In this document: piece by piece, positions 17,398 through 25,863 of the stretch
Numbering within the stretch: the stretch's first letter is position 1
Layout of the letters: every line of letters starts with the position of its first letter
DNA from: Marinicella litoralis
GTDB taxonomy: Bacteria; Pseudomonadota; Gammaproteobacteria; Xanthomonadales; Marinicellaceae
Assembly: GCF_002591915.1 (NCBI RefSeq)
Contig: NZ_NIHB01000004.1
Location: 80,459 to 144,458, forward strand
Reading direction: 5' to 3'
Length of the DNA: 64,000 nt
The notes under the pieces: generated by a model
Database searches by the model: none
What the model was told of the DNA's origin: nothing
Seen by the model: only the letters and a program-made list of their open reading frames with translations
Program-made: the position numbers and the translations under genes

Positions 17398-19860
17398 ATG
17401 GTGAAAAACAGCTGTAAATCTGGGTATATGAAGTTATTGATTGGAGGTTTTCTCTTGTCAACTTTGTCAATCCATGCAAAATCATTTGATCCGGTTTTAG
17501 CCTCGCTATTAAGTGAAGTGACCGAAAATGAATTGATAGAAGTTATTGTGACTTATGAGAACCAAGGTCCTGTAACATTGAGTGATTTAAATACATTGGA
17601 TGATATTGGCATCAATACCGGTGTAGTGATGGAGAATTTGCCAATAGTAGGTGTCTTGGCCACTCACAATCAAATCAATGACATCTATTCACAAGCCAAT
17701 GTTCGATCAATCTGGCACAATCAACAATTAAGTTTAGAAAATGATGGTTCGACTGAAATCACTGGAGTGGATCGTTTGCGCAATGACCCAAATATGCGTA
17801 ACATGGGTATGCCATTTTCAGGCAGGGGAATCGGGGTAGTGATCAATGATTCTGGTGTTGACGGTACCCACAATGACATTAAATTTCCGAACCACACTGT
17901 GCAGAATGTGTTGGCGCAAACTAACTTGAGATCTTTCTCAGATTTAGCGCCTATCACCTACCAGGAAGACATTCCCAATACAGACATTGCCGGTGGTCAT
18001 GGTTCGCATGTTGCAGGCATCATTGGCGGAAATGGCGCAATGTCTAGCGGTCGTTATGCAGGGGTGGCACCTGGTGCCAAATTAATTGGTTATGGTTCTG
18101 GAGCTGGTTTATTTATACTGGACACCATAGGTGGATTTGATTATACCCTCACTCACCAATTTGATTACAACATCCGAGTCATTTCAAATTCATTTGGTAG
18201 TACCAGTGACACAGGAACAGACTTCAATCCAGATCATCCCACCAATGTAGCGACCAAAGCCTTGGCTGACAGGGGTGTCATTGTCGTATTTTCAGCTGGG
18301 AATTCAGGCAGCGGAGAAGCGACCATTACCGGTAACTTCAAAAAAGCACCTTGGGTTGTCACAGTGGCTGCAGGAGATAAAAATGGTGAACTGGCAGACT
18401 TTAGCTCGAGAGGAGTAAAAGGTCATGGTGGTAATGTTGTGGTAAGTGGTGAAATTTTTGAATGGGTTGATCGACCAACTGTTACGGCGCCGGGTGTTGA
18501 TGTCATATCAGTCAGAGATTCATTATCAAGTTTGGGCGCATTGAGCTTTCAAGATGATGCAGATCAGTTAGAACCTGCCCATTTACCTTATTACACCATA
18601 AGCAGTGGTACATCCATGTCAGCTCCACATGTGTCTGGTATTGTGGCTTTGATGTTAGAAGCTGATCCCACCTTAAATTGGCGAGCAGTGAAACAAATTT
18701 TACAAGATACTGCCACAAATATGCCTGGCCGAGAAGCTTGGGAAGCTGGTGCGGGTTATGTGAATGCGTATGCAGCGGTGCAATCGGTTCTAGACCGACA
18801 AAGAAATTTCGGAGAAACGGTTAAAATTAACCGCAACTTTAATGCCATGGCTTTGACATCAGTTGCCGGTGAATTTGCGGTTGATGTACCATTCAGTCCA
18901 GTGGGTGAGAATGAGGGCATCACTTTTGAAGTGAGCGAAGACATTTCATTGATATTTGTGCGGGCCAACGTAAGTGATAATACGGTTGCATTGTCTTTGT
19001 ACAGCCCATCAGGCAAACGCTATGGTTCAAGTATAGCCTTACCAGTCATAGGGCAAAACATTGCTGTGACTGCGCCAGCAGAGCCTGGTACATGGACTTT
19101 AAAAGCCGGTGGCATTGGTGGCGTTTCTGGGGTTGATGTTGACCCTACAGGACAAACCAACGGCTATGCAGCTCCAGGAGATGTAGCAGCGTATGTGAAA
19201 TTCATCAGAACAGATGGGTTTTCAGGAATTTCCGACGTAAGCTTTAATCATCCTGCCAGAAGCTTTGTAGAATTTGTTGTGTCTAAGCAGTTGATGGATG
19301 CTACCTTATATGGTTTTGAACCAGATGCTTTGCTTTCAAGAGGAGAATTGGCTGATTATTTGACTTTAACCGTCGGTGTTCGCCAATCAAATTCAGCTGC
19401 TGAAGGCGTTTATTCAGATGTGCCAAGTTCAATAGTTGCTGCAGTTAATTCAGTGACTGAATTAGGTGCATCATTATCAGACCGAGCTCAGACTCAAGAT
19501 TCTTTGATGATGCCAGTTAATAATGACTTGTTTAACCCATTTGGAAAAGTTAACAAGCAGGAATTGGCTTATTCACTTATTCAGGGTAAAGGACTGGAGT
19601 CTGAGGCCAGAAATTTTGATAGTGATATCGTCGTTGTTTATAATGGTGAATCAATCAGCATTGAAGATCAAGATTTAATTGCTGAAGAGTATAAAGGTTA
19701 TGTTCAATTTGCAATTTCCATGGGTATTTTGCCTGTTGAGTTTACCTTGGAACAAGGTCAGTTTGATTTCAATCCAGTTATTAAGGCATATTTTAAGCCA
19801 AATAAAACAATGACCAGAGCAGATTTTGCTGCTGCAGCAACTCGATACTATATTAATTAA
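17398..19860 (+). CDS. Secreted S8 subtilisin-like protease, paralogue 2
   Basis: The 820-residue protein is closely similar in layout to the protease at 8106-10574. A signal peptide of about 31 residues ends SIHAKS. An inhibitor-like propeptide follows, with the same VTY-N / LPxxGVLAxxxQIN pattern. The S8 domain has Asp 151 (INDSGVD), His 201 (GGHGSHVAG) and Ser 406 (SGTSMSAPHVSG). The C-terminal half ends with SLH-like repeats (YSDVPSSIVAAVNSV, FNPFGKVNKQELAYSLI). The ATG at 17398 was chosen over a TTG at 17386 because GGAG lies six bases upstream. The two proteases are too diverged in DNA to be a recent duplication. A terminator follows at once. Confidence 0.9.
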   Translation: MVKNSCKSGYMKLLIGGFLLSTLSIHAKSFDPVLASLLSEVTENELIEVIVTYENQGPVTLSDLNTLDDIGINTGVVMENLPIVGVLATHNQINDIYSQANVRSIWHNQQLSLENDGSTEITGVDRLRNDPNMRNMGMPFSGRGIGVVINDSGVDGTHNDIKFPNHTVQNVLAQTNLRSFSDLAPITYQEDIPNTDIAGGHGSHVAGIIGGNGAMSSGRYAGVAPGAKLIGYGSGAGLFILDTIGGFDYTLTHQFDYNIRVISNSFGSTSDTGTDFNPDHPTNVATKALADRGVIVVFSAGNSGSGEATITGNFKKAPWVVTVAAGDKNGELADFSSRGVKGHGGNVVVSGEIFEWVDRPTVTAPGVDVISVRDSLSSLGALSFQDDADQLEPAHLPYYTISSGTSMSAPHVSGIVALMLEADPTLNWRAVKQILQDTATNMPGREAWEAGAGYVNAYAAVQSVLDRQRNFGETVKINRNFNAMALTSVAGEFAVDVPFSPVGENEGITFEVSEDISLIFVRANVSDNTVALSLYSPSGKRYGSSIALPVIGQNIAVTAPAEPGTWTLKAGGIGGVSGVDVDPTGQTNGYAAPGDVAAYVKFIRTDGFSGISDVSFNHPARSFVEFVVSKQLMDATLYGFEPDALLSRGELADYLTLTVGVRQSNSAAEGVYSDVPSSIVAAVNSVTELGASLSDRAQTQDSLMMPVNNDLFNPFGKVNKQELAYSLIQGKGLESEARNFDSDIVVVYNGESISIEDQDLIAEEYKGYVQFAISMGILPVEFTLEQGQFDFNPVIKAYFKPNKTMTRADFAAAATRYYIN

Positions 19861-19876
19861 AGCAGTGCGATTTTAA

Positions 19877-19913
19877 CAACAGCAATTGTGTTTAAATTGC
19901 TGTTGTTTTTTTT
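19877..19913 (+). terminator. Rho-independent terminator
   Basis: An 11-bp perfect stem (CAACAGCAATT / AATTGCTGTTG) with a 7-base loop is followed by eight T. It lies 16 bases after the second protease stop. Confidence 0.92.
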
Positions 19914-20070
19914 GTCAGTAATTTAAGGCAAAAATTGTAAATAGCCGCCTATCCCTTAATGATCCATTGTTATTAGCCTAAGTTTAATTAATTAAACAAG
20001 TGTTTGTAGCTAAAATACAATTGAAATTATTCTTTTATAAGTACAGAATGATGTATTTAATAAGGATTGA

Positions 20071-20664
20071 ATGATGAAATTTATCGCAATGGTCCTGATG
20101 TTTTTTGGTTTTAGTCAAAGTGAGCAATCCTTAGCTGAGGATTTGTCAATCAGATTGGTGGCTGGTGAATTTGTTAGGGGGCTGTACCAGGATGAAAATA
20201 TTGAATTATTTGTTTTGAACCTACCAGCCAATGCCATTTTGCCTGATCATCAAACCGGTCCAAGGATAGTTATTCTAATGTCTGACTTATCAGGTAAGCG
20301 ATTGGCGGACGGCAGTGAATTCAGCGTTGAGCAAGATCAGGTTTTGTATCTACAGAATACTTATTCGCAAGGCTTTCAAAACTCAACGACACCAGCTACA
20401 TACTTGGTTTTGGACTTAAAAGGAGTGGTTTTGGATAATAAATTATCACATCCATGCGAACAACCATCCATGCTACAATTATTTGCTCAAGATGATTTTA
20501 CTGTTTGTAAAAATGTAACGAAGCAGGAAATTGATTTCCATGTGACAACTATGGTGTATCGCGATGACCATCATCAATTCTTTCTGCAGCACAGATCAAA
20601 CAAAATGACAATCATACCAGGAGATGTTTTGATAGAGTTTCATGGTCAATTGACAGTTGAGTAA
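20071..20664 (+). CDS. Exported cupin-like protein, function unknown
   Basis: The 197-residue protein has an N-terminal signal peptide (MMKFIAMVLMFFGFSQSEQSLA). The mature part resembles a cupin barrel, with LPANAILPDHQTGPRIVILMS, then DGSEFSVEQDQVLYLQ and NSTTPATYLVLDLKG. These parallel the two cupin motifs (H.H....G / G..H...N), but most metal-binding histidines are missing, so catalysis is doubtful. The C-terminal third repeats a similar strand pattern (HQFFLQHRSNKMTIIPGDVLIEF). An AAGGA Shine-Dalgarno sequence precedes the tandem ATG. It stands alone between terminators, downstream of the second protease. The family was not recognised with certainty. Confidence 0.6.
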   Translation: MMKFIAMVLMFFGFSQSEQSLAEDLSIRLVAGEFVRGLYQDENIELFVLNLPANAILPDHQTGPRIVILMSDLSGKRLADGSEFSVEQDQVLYLQNTYSQGFQNSTTPATYLVLDLKGVVLDNKLSHPCEQPSMLQLFAQDDFTVCKNVTKQEIDFHVTTMVYRDDHHQFFLQHRSNKMTIIPGDVLIEFHGQLTVE

Positions 20665-20702
20665 AAAACCTGCAAGTATGACTTGAATTTTTACGGTTTT
20701 TT
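20663..20702 (+). terminator. Possible terminator
   Basis: An outer 8-bp stem AAAAAACC / GGTTTTTT encloses an inner CAAGT / ACTTG hairpin and ends in a T run. It starts at the stop codon of the cupin-like gene. The interrupted stem makes this weaker than the other terminators in the window. Confidence 0.4.
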
Positions 20703-20795
20703 GTGGTTGTCAGCAGCCATCTTTGAGATTAATGACATGCTGAAACTTTTGCTATTTAGAATAAGTTGTAGAAATTTGTATGGAGGAAATGGTTG

Positions 20796-21413
20796 ATGAA
20801 AAATTTAGGACTCAGTATTTGGGTTGTGGTATTTATGCTGGTGTTTACTTGGTCTGCCATTGAACCATACGACTATTTAACTTGGGGATTAGAGGTTTTG
20901 CCAGCTGTCATTGGCGCATTGGTGTTGTTGTATTTGGTGGTTAAAAAGGTTGAAATAACACCTGTTGTGGTGGTATTGATTTTATTGCATTGCATCATTC
21001 TGATAGTTGGCGGTCACTATACCTATGCTTTGGTTCCAGGATTTGAAAATTTCATGTCAACTATCTGGCCTGAAAGAAATAATTATGACAAGTTAGGACA
21101 TTTTGTCCAAGGCTTTGTGCCGGCGATGATTTGCCGGGAAGTTGTGATCAGACATGCGGTGATTCAAGCAATCAGCTGGCGCCGCTTTTTTATTGTTTGT
21201 TTTTGCTTGGCTTTATCGGCTTTTTATGAATTGATAGAATGGTGGGTGGCTTTATTAAGTGGAGAAGGTGCTGATTCATTTTTGGGTGCCCAAGGCTATG
21301 TATGGGACACCCAATCAGACATGTTTTTGGCCTTGATTGGTAGCGTTTGCGCCTTGCTGTTTTTGAGCCAATGGCATGACAAACAATTAACTCAGTTACA
21401 GGAGACATCATGA
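20796..21413 (+). CDS. YjdF-like (DUF2238) inner membrane protein
   Basis: The 205-residue protein has six or so hydrophobic helices and little soluble sequence. The conserved acidic-aromatic blocks WPERNNYDKLGHFVQGFVPA, FYELIEWWVALLSGEGADSFLG and GYVWDTQSDMFLALIG are characteristic of the DUF2238 (YjdF) family. The function of that family is not established. The ATG at 20796 sits nine bases after a GGAGG Shine-Dalgarno sequence; a TTG immediately upstream is unlikely to be used. The stop overlaps the start of the MAPEG gene by four bases (ATGA), so the two are co-translated. Confidence 0.82.
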   Translation: MKNLGLSIWVVVFMLVFTWSAIEPYDYLTWGLEVLPAVIGALVLLYLVVKKVEITPVVVVLILLHCIILIVGGHYTYALVPGFENFMSTIWPERNNYDKLGHFVQGFVPAMICREVVIRHAVIQAISWRRFFIVCFCLALSAFYELIEWWVALLSGEGADSFLGAQGYVWDTQSDMFLALIGSVCALLFLSQWHDKQLTQLQETS

Positions 21414-21832
21414 ATCAAATCATCATTCCCGTTTTTTTACAAGTAGTGCTGACTTTCGGTATTTTGTTTACCGTGGGATTTCTGCGATTCCGCAGTGTTT
21501 CTCAGCGAACGGTTCATCCAAAAGATTATGTGTTGATGACTGGTCAAGACCAGTGGCCAGTCATGATTCAACGCTTGGGTCGAGCCTTCCATAATCAACT
21601 AGAAATGCCGATGCTGTTTTATGTTTTGACGATACTTATTTTACTGACTGAAGTGCAGGCACAGATTTTATTGAATATGGCATGGCTTTACGTGGGTTTG
21701 CGTTATTTTCATGCATTGATACATATTTTTTATAATAAAGTCCTCTATAGATTTACCGTGTTTTTGATCTCGAGTTTGGTGTTGTTGGCCATGTGGGTGT
21801 TGTTTATTTTTGAAATCAATTCACGTTTGTGA
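21410..21832 (+). CDS. MAPEG family membrane protein
   Basis: The 140-residue protein has four predicted transmembrane helices. The MAPEG signature includes RLGRAFHNQLEMPMLFYVLTI and the later YVGLRYFHALIHIFYNKVLYRF, with an Arg-rich FHALIH segment. MAPEG proteins include microsomal glutathione transferases and eicosanoid-type enzymes; bacterial members are largely uncharacterised, so no substrate is claimed. A glutathione synthetase gene lies 3 kb away, but on the other strand and in a different operon. It overlaps the DUF2238 gene and ends seven bases before the convergent pyrB. Confidence 0.8.
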   Translation: MNQIIIPVFLQVVLTFGILFTVGFLRFRSVSQRTVHPKDYVLMTGQDQWPVMIQRLGRAFHNQLEMPMLFYVLTILILLTEVQAQILLNMAWLYVGLRYFHALIHIFYNKVLYRFTVFLISSLVLLAMWVLFIFEINSRL

Positions 21833-21839
21833 CCACTTT

Positions 21840-22745
21840 TTATTGTGATGATTCTAAAATACGATGTATCAGGGCTTGGCGCATCAGGACTCCATTACTG
21901 ACCTGTTGTAAAATAACCGACTGATGGCCATCGGCCACTGAAGCAGAAATTTCGACGCCTCGATTCATTGGGCCTGGGTGCATAACAATCGCCTCCTTTT
22001 TGGCCAGTTGTAAACGTTGTTGATTCAATCCAAAATGTTGGTGCCAATCGTCAAATTGGATCAGATCAGAAGAGGTAAAACGTTCTTTTTGAATTCTGAG
22101 CATGACCACCACATCAGCATCTGCCAATGCTTGGTTTATTGTGGGTGCTGCCAAATGTGTTTTATCGGCAGGAATCAAGGCGTCAGGGGCAAATAAACTG
22201 ATTGCACCCACTTGCATGATGTTCAAGCCATCAATCAATGAATTGGCAACACGTGAATGTTTGATGTCACCAATGATGCAGACTTTCAGTGGTTCAAAGT
22301 GCTTTTTGTGTTGGTGGATGGTGAATAAATCTAACAAGCCTTGAGTGGGATGTTGGTTGGTGCCATCACCCGCATTGATGATGCTGGTTGAATCTTTTAG
22401 CCAGTGGACCATCTCTTGTTGGATGTGGTTTTGTTGGTGCCGTACAATGAGTAAATCAGGCTGCATGGCATTCAAAGTTAAAACGGTGTCCTTAATTGTT
22501 TCGCCCTTACTGGTTGATGAATGGGCAATGTTCAATGCAGTGATGTCGACGCCCAATCGCTGACATGCCAATTGAAATGAAGTCAAAGTTCGGGTGGAAT
22601 TTTCAAAAAACAGTGCCATGGCAGAGCGACCATCATGCAGTTTTTTGGTTGCGCTTATTTTGGCGTGTTTGAATTGATTGGCTTGATCAAATAATTGTTC
22701 GATTTCAAGTTTAGATAAAGATTTGATGTCAATGAGGTGATTCAT
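21840..22745 (-). CDS. pyrB: Aspartate carbamoyltransferase catalytic subunit
   Basis: The 301-residue enzyme makes N-carbamoyl-L-aspartate in pyrimidine synthesis. The carbamoyl-phosphate loop FFENSTRTLTSFQ, the second binding motif NAGDGTNQHPTQGLLD and the C-terminal MHPGPMNRGVE are all present. The ATG at 22745 gives a normal N-terminus (MNHLIDIKSLSKLEIEQLF); a GTG seven codons upstream lies inside ruvX and is less likely. It is the last gene of the minus-strand run gshB-tonB-algH-ruvX-pyrB. Compared with the pseudomonad order, as recalled, pyrR between ruvX and pyrB and the pyrC-like gene after it are missing. Confidence 0.92.
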   Translation of the reverse strand: MNHLIDIKSLSKLEIEQLFDQANQFKHAKISATKKLHDGRSAMALFFENSTRTLTSFQLACQRLGVDITALNIAHSSTSKGETIKDTVLTLNAMQPDLLIVRHQQNHIQQEMVHWLKDSTSIINAGDGTNQHPTQGLLDLFTIHQHKKHFEPLKVCIIGDIKHSRVANSLIDGLNIMQVGAISLFAPDALIPADKTHLAAPTINQALADADVVVMLRIQKERFTSSDLIQFDDWHQHFGLNQQRLQLAKKEAIVMHPGPMNRGVEISASVADGHQSVILQQVSNGVLMRQALIHRILESSQ

Positions 22746-22752
22746 GAATTTA

Positions 22753-23175
22753 TTAGCTCGGGTCACTGTCTAACCAAGATTGTAATATGATTTGTGCTGC
22801 GATGGCATCTATTTTAGATTTGTCTTTTGCTTTGCTCAGTTGTCCCGCCCTTTGATTTTGAAATTGTCGTTCAGCGGCATAGGAAGTGAGCCTTTCATCG
22901 ATATATTCAACGGTCACTTGGGTTTGTTTTTTAACCTTTTTGCCAAAGTTCCTAACTTGTCTGGTGATTTCCTGTTCCTCACCATCCATGTTTAAGGGAA
23001 GGCCTATGACGATGCGACTTATTTGCCATTCATCAATGATTTTATTTAACGCGGGCCAAAAGGCTTTGTCGTTAGGTAAAGTGGTTAAAGCCGATGCTGA
23101 ACGGGAAAAAGATTGTGCCAGCGCCAAGCCAATTCTTTTTTGACCAAAATCTATGCCCAGCAGGTATTCAAGCAT
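22753..23175 (-). CDS. ruvX: Holliday junction resolvase-like YqgF/RuvX
   Basis: The 140-residue RNase H-fold protein has the first catalytic strand LLGIDFGQKRIGLAL, the middle IVIGLPLNMDGEEQEIT and the late acidic residue in the KSKIDAIAAQIIL helix. Members act as putative Holliday junction resolvases and in pre-16S rRNA 5' maturation. The ATG at 23175 gives a family-like start. A GTG at 23190 is possible, adding five residues. The start region overlaps the 3' end of algH. The partnership with algH is widely conserved in gammaproteobacteria. Confidence 0.9.
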   Translation of the reverse strand: MLEYLLGIDFGQKRIGLALAQSFSRSASALTTLPNDKAFWPALNKIIDEWQISRIVIGLPLNMDGEEQEITRQVRNFGKKVKKQTQVTVEYIDERLTSYAAERQFQNQRAGQLSKAKDKSKIDAIAAQIILQSWLDSDPS

Positions 23176-23722
23176 GTCCAATGTCACCACTTAATTGGTG
23201 CGGCTTAACGCCAATGATGTCCAGTGCCTGTTCCCATTTGTCATGTTTTTCTAATGTGTTTTTAAAAATCAGTTTTTCATCACTGGCACAGGTTAACCAA
23301 GCATTGTCTGCGATCTCTTGTTCTAATTGCCCTTCGTGCCATGTGGCGCATCCCAAAGCCATTAACCAATCACCATTCATGGTGTCTTGTGCGATGGCTT
23401 TGATAATGTCTTTTGAGGTGGTCAGCGATATGTTTTTGGCAATTTGAATCGAGCTGTCATAGTCATACAGGTTTTGATGCAAAATAAAACCACATTGGGT
23501 GTTCACGGGTCCGCCCTCATAAATAATGGATTCGGCCTTATGACTGTTCATCGGAATGGCCAAGCTTTCAAGTATTTCTTCAAAAGTGATGTCACTTGGC
23601 ATATTAATATTGATACCCAGTGCACCGTGCTCATTGTGTTCACAGATTAAAATGACGGCTTTAAAGAATCGCTCGTCTGCCATCTCAGGGGTGGCAATTA
23701 ATAATTGATTGGTCAAATTCAT
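23168..23722 (-). CDS. algH: YqgE/AlgH family protein (UPF0301)
   Basis: The 184-residue protein shows the family signatures NQLLIATPEMADERFFKAVILICEHNEHGALGININ, VYEGGPV-like IIYEGGPVNTQCGFILH, and ALGCATWHEGQLEQEIADNAWL, which is close to the conserved GYAGWGPGQLE region. The molecular function is not settled; pseudomonad AlgH has been linked to gene regulation. The ATG overlaps the stop of the preceding tonB-like gene (TAATG), and its 3' end overlaps ruvX, consistent with one transcript. Confidence 0.93.
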   Translation of the reverse strand: MNLTNQLLIATPEMADERFFKAVILICEHNEHGALGININMPSDITFEEILESLAIPMNSHKAESIIYEGGPVNTQCGFILHQNLYDYDSSIQIAKNISLTTSKDIIKAIAQDTMNGDWLMALGCATWHEGQLEQEIADNAWLTCASDEKLIFKNTLEKHDKWEQALDIIGVKPHQLSGDIGHA

Positions 23723-24573
23723 TATTTTTGTCTTAGCAAATGTCCTGGCAGGAATTGCCAGGTTCTGGTGATGTAAAGAATGTCTACCCGTTCATTTGAT
23801 TCAGGCAGTGGATCAAAGGGCTGTGCTAATTTTACTATGTGTTTGGCTGCTTCATCCAGAAAATTGTAATCTGATGATTTGATGACTTTGATTTCATGGA
23901 TGCTACCGTCTTTGTTGATGCCGACAGTCAACATCACATTGCCAATGAATGATTTGTTTTTGGCTTGCTCAGGGTAGTTTAAGTCACCGGTGCGTTCTAC
24001 TTTTCTGACCCAATTATTGATGTAGGGAGCGAATTCATAGGCTTTGGTACTGCTTGATACGTATTTACTTCTTGGTTTTTTGGCGTAATTTTCAATCTTG
24101 CGTGCAATTTCATCTTTGATTTTCGCTAACCGTTGTTCTTTGGTTTCATTCAACTTGTTCGCGACTTGATCGTTTTTATCCTTATTTGGCTGGTTTGATT
24201 TGATTTTAAGAGCGGATTGTTGCGCAGTGATTAATTGTGTTTCATATTGTTTGGTTTGTTGTTTTTGTTGTTTGTGTGTTTCTTGCTTGGCTTGTCCTTC
24301 TGCCACCATTGATGTGGCACTGAATAGATTGGTGGGACGAGATTTTTTGTCTTTGGTGCCTCCGCCAATTTGATTGTTTTGCGCCAAGTACTCTGCATCA
24401 TCTGGTGCTTCTGGATTTGATTTTTTTGAAAGTATCACATCCATGCTGTGTATCACTTCTGGTTGGGTTTGTTTGTGGCGAAAGGAGACCCCTAAAATAA
24501 TCAAAGACAAGGTGAGTAATGCCAGAGTCAATGTCATGACATTTTTGTCCTTGCTTGTTATTTTAGGTTTCAT
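23722..24573 (-). CDS. TonB-like energy transducer protein
   Basis: The 283-residue protein has an N-terminal membrane anchor (about 14-32, LTLALLTLSLIILGVSF) and a long Gln/Lys-rich linker (about 90-170, with QKQQTKQYETQL). The C-terminal TonB domain (about 195-280) shows NYPEQAKNKSFIGNVMLTVGINKDGSIHEIKVIKSS. It would transmit proton-motive energy to outer membrane receptors, or have a structural role in this orphan setting. Its place between gshB and algH matches the pseudomonad locus (PA0406 type, from memory). No ExbB/ExbD genes are nearby. It overlaps gshB by four bases. Confidence 0.85.
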   Translation of the reverse strand: MKPKITSKDKNVMTLTLALLTLSLIILGVSFRHKQTQPEVIHSMDVILSKKSNPEAPDDAEYLAQNNQIGGGTKDKKSRPTNLFSATSMVAEGQAKQETHKQQKQQTKQYETQLITAQQSALKIKSNQPNKDKNDQVANKLNETKEQRLAKIKDEIARKIENYAKKPRSKYVSSSTKAYEFAPYINNWVRKVERTGDLNYPEQAKNKSFIGNVMLTVGINKDGSIHEIKVIKSSDYNFLDEAAKHIVKLAQPFDPLPESNERVDILYITRTWQFLPGHLLRQK

Positions 24574-25511
24574 AGAATGTCTTGTTCGATACAGTCAAAT
24601 AATTCGCCAGCTATGTTCAAGTCAAATATTTTATCTAATTCTCTGATGCAGGTAGGACTGGTTACATTGACTTCAGTTAAGTATTCGCCAATAACGTCAA
24701 TGCCAGCAAACACAATACCCATCTCTTTCAATTTGGGGCCCACAATTTCGCATATTTTATAATCAGATTTTGACAGCGGCAAACCCTTGCCGGTTCCCCC
24801 TTTGGCTAAGTTGCCCCTAAAGTCTTCAGCGGAAGGAATTCGAGCCAAGGCATAAGGAACAGCTTCGCCATTAATCATGAGGATTCTTTTATCGCCTTGG
24901 CTGATGGCAGGGATGAATTTTTGGATCATTGTGGTTTTAGTGCCATTTTGTGTCACTGTCTCTAAAATCACATTCAAGTTTTTATCATTTTTATGGGTCT
25001 TAAAAATGGAGTCACCGCCCATACCGTCCATTGGTTTGACGATGGCATCACCTAAATCCATAATGGCGGATTTTAGGATATTGACGTCTCTACTGATGAC
25101 GTTGTCTGGTGTACATTCTGGAAAAGTTTCGGTAAAAAACTTTTCATTGGCATCTCTTAAGGCTTGGGGTTTGTTGATGACATGAGTGTTTGGTTTGGTC
25201 TGATCCAAAACATAAGTATCCATGATGTATTCCATGTTAAACGGTGGATCCTTGCGCATTAAGATGATTTGAAACTCATTCAAGGCGGTGTGGTTATGGG
25301 GTTTCAGTTTGTACCAATCTGTGGCAGAATCAGTCACTGATATATGCTGGGTTTTGGCCATGGCCTTGCCATGTTTGCAGTATAAATGGTTGGCCGTGAT
25401 GTAGTGTATTTCATAGCCTCGTTTTTGAGCTTCTAACATCATCGCAAAACTGGAATCCTTGATTGGATTGATGTTTTCGATGGGATCCATAACTACAGCA
25501 ATTTTAATCAT
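24570..25511 (-). CDS. gshB: Glutathione synthetase
   Basis: The 313-residue ATP-grasp enzyme joins gamma-glutamylcysteine and glycine to make glutathione. It has the N-terminal family block KIAVVMDPIENINPIKDSSFAMMLEAQKRG. The ATP-grasp segments include IVKPMDGMGGDSIF, DKRILMINGEAVPYALARIP and FAGIDVIGEYLTEVNVTSPTCIRE, and the length is normal. It is the first gene of the minus-strand operon. A sigma-70-like promoter lies 34 bases upstream on the same strand (25545-25572). The five-gene order is shared with Pseudomonas, including the diverging pil-chp operon on the other side. Confidence 0.95.
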   Translation of the reverse strand: MIKIAVVMDPIENINPIKDSSFAMMLEAQKRGYEIHYITANHLYCKHGKAMAKTQHISVTDSATDWYKLKPHNHTALNEFQIILMRKDPPFNMEYIMDTYVLDQTKPNTHVINKPQALRDANEKFFTETFPECTPDNVISRDVNILKSAIMDLGDAIVKPMDGMGGDSIFKTHKNDKNLNVILETVTQNGTKTTMIQKFIPAISQGDKRILMINGEAVPYALARIPSAEDFRGNLAKGGTGKGLPLSKSDYKICEIVGPKLKEMGIVFAGIDVIGEYLTEVNVTSPTCIRELDKIFDLNIAGELFDCIEQDIL

Positions 25512-25863
25512 TTCTATTAACGCAATGTTTGTGAATTATTATGAATTATAATAAGCTAATGGGAAGTGTTAAATAGCGTGGGTCAAAATAAAAATAAATA
25601 AAACCAAGTTTAACGACCTGGTTGGCTCAACTTTGACTGCCGTGAACGACCTGAGCTGGTTGACAGGCCATGGTTTGACAGGTGTTTATCACACAAGGAA
25701 AATAATTGGGCCTGGTAAATAAATCAGTGTTTATCTTAAAATTGTTTTGTAATCAGTTGTAAAATGAGTTATTTTCTTGTGAATGACATACTTACGAGAT
25801 TATCTTCATGAATGTTGTGAATAGTAAATTAGAACTAATGCGAGAAAAAAGTTTGGAGAAATT
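25512..25863. other. Intergenic region between divergent gshB and pilG
   Basis: These 352 bases lie between divergent operons. They hold the gshB promoter (see separate entry). The octamer ACGACCTG occurs twice in the right-facing half (about 25612 and 25647), and an A/T-rich stretch runs up to the pilG Shine-Dalgarno sequence (GGAG at about 25855). No open reading frame, tRNA or stable hairpin was found. A confident -10/-35 pair for pilG was not identified. Confidence 0.6.
25545..25572 (-). promoter_or_regulatory. Sigma-70 promoter of the gshB operon
   Basis: Read on the minus strand, TTAACA (25572-25567) and a perfect TATAAT (25550-25545) are separated by 16 bases. They lie about 34 bases before the gshB start codon. 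Confidence 0.65.

Noticed and set aside
25512-25863. Possible small RNA or missing pilH in the gshB-pilG region
   Set aside because: No receiver-coding frame, hairpin with T run or tRNA-like fold could be found.
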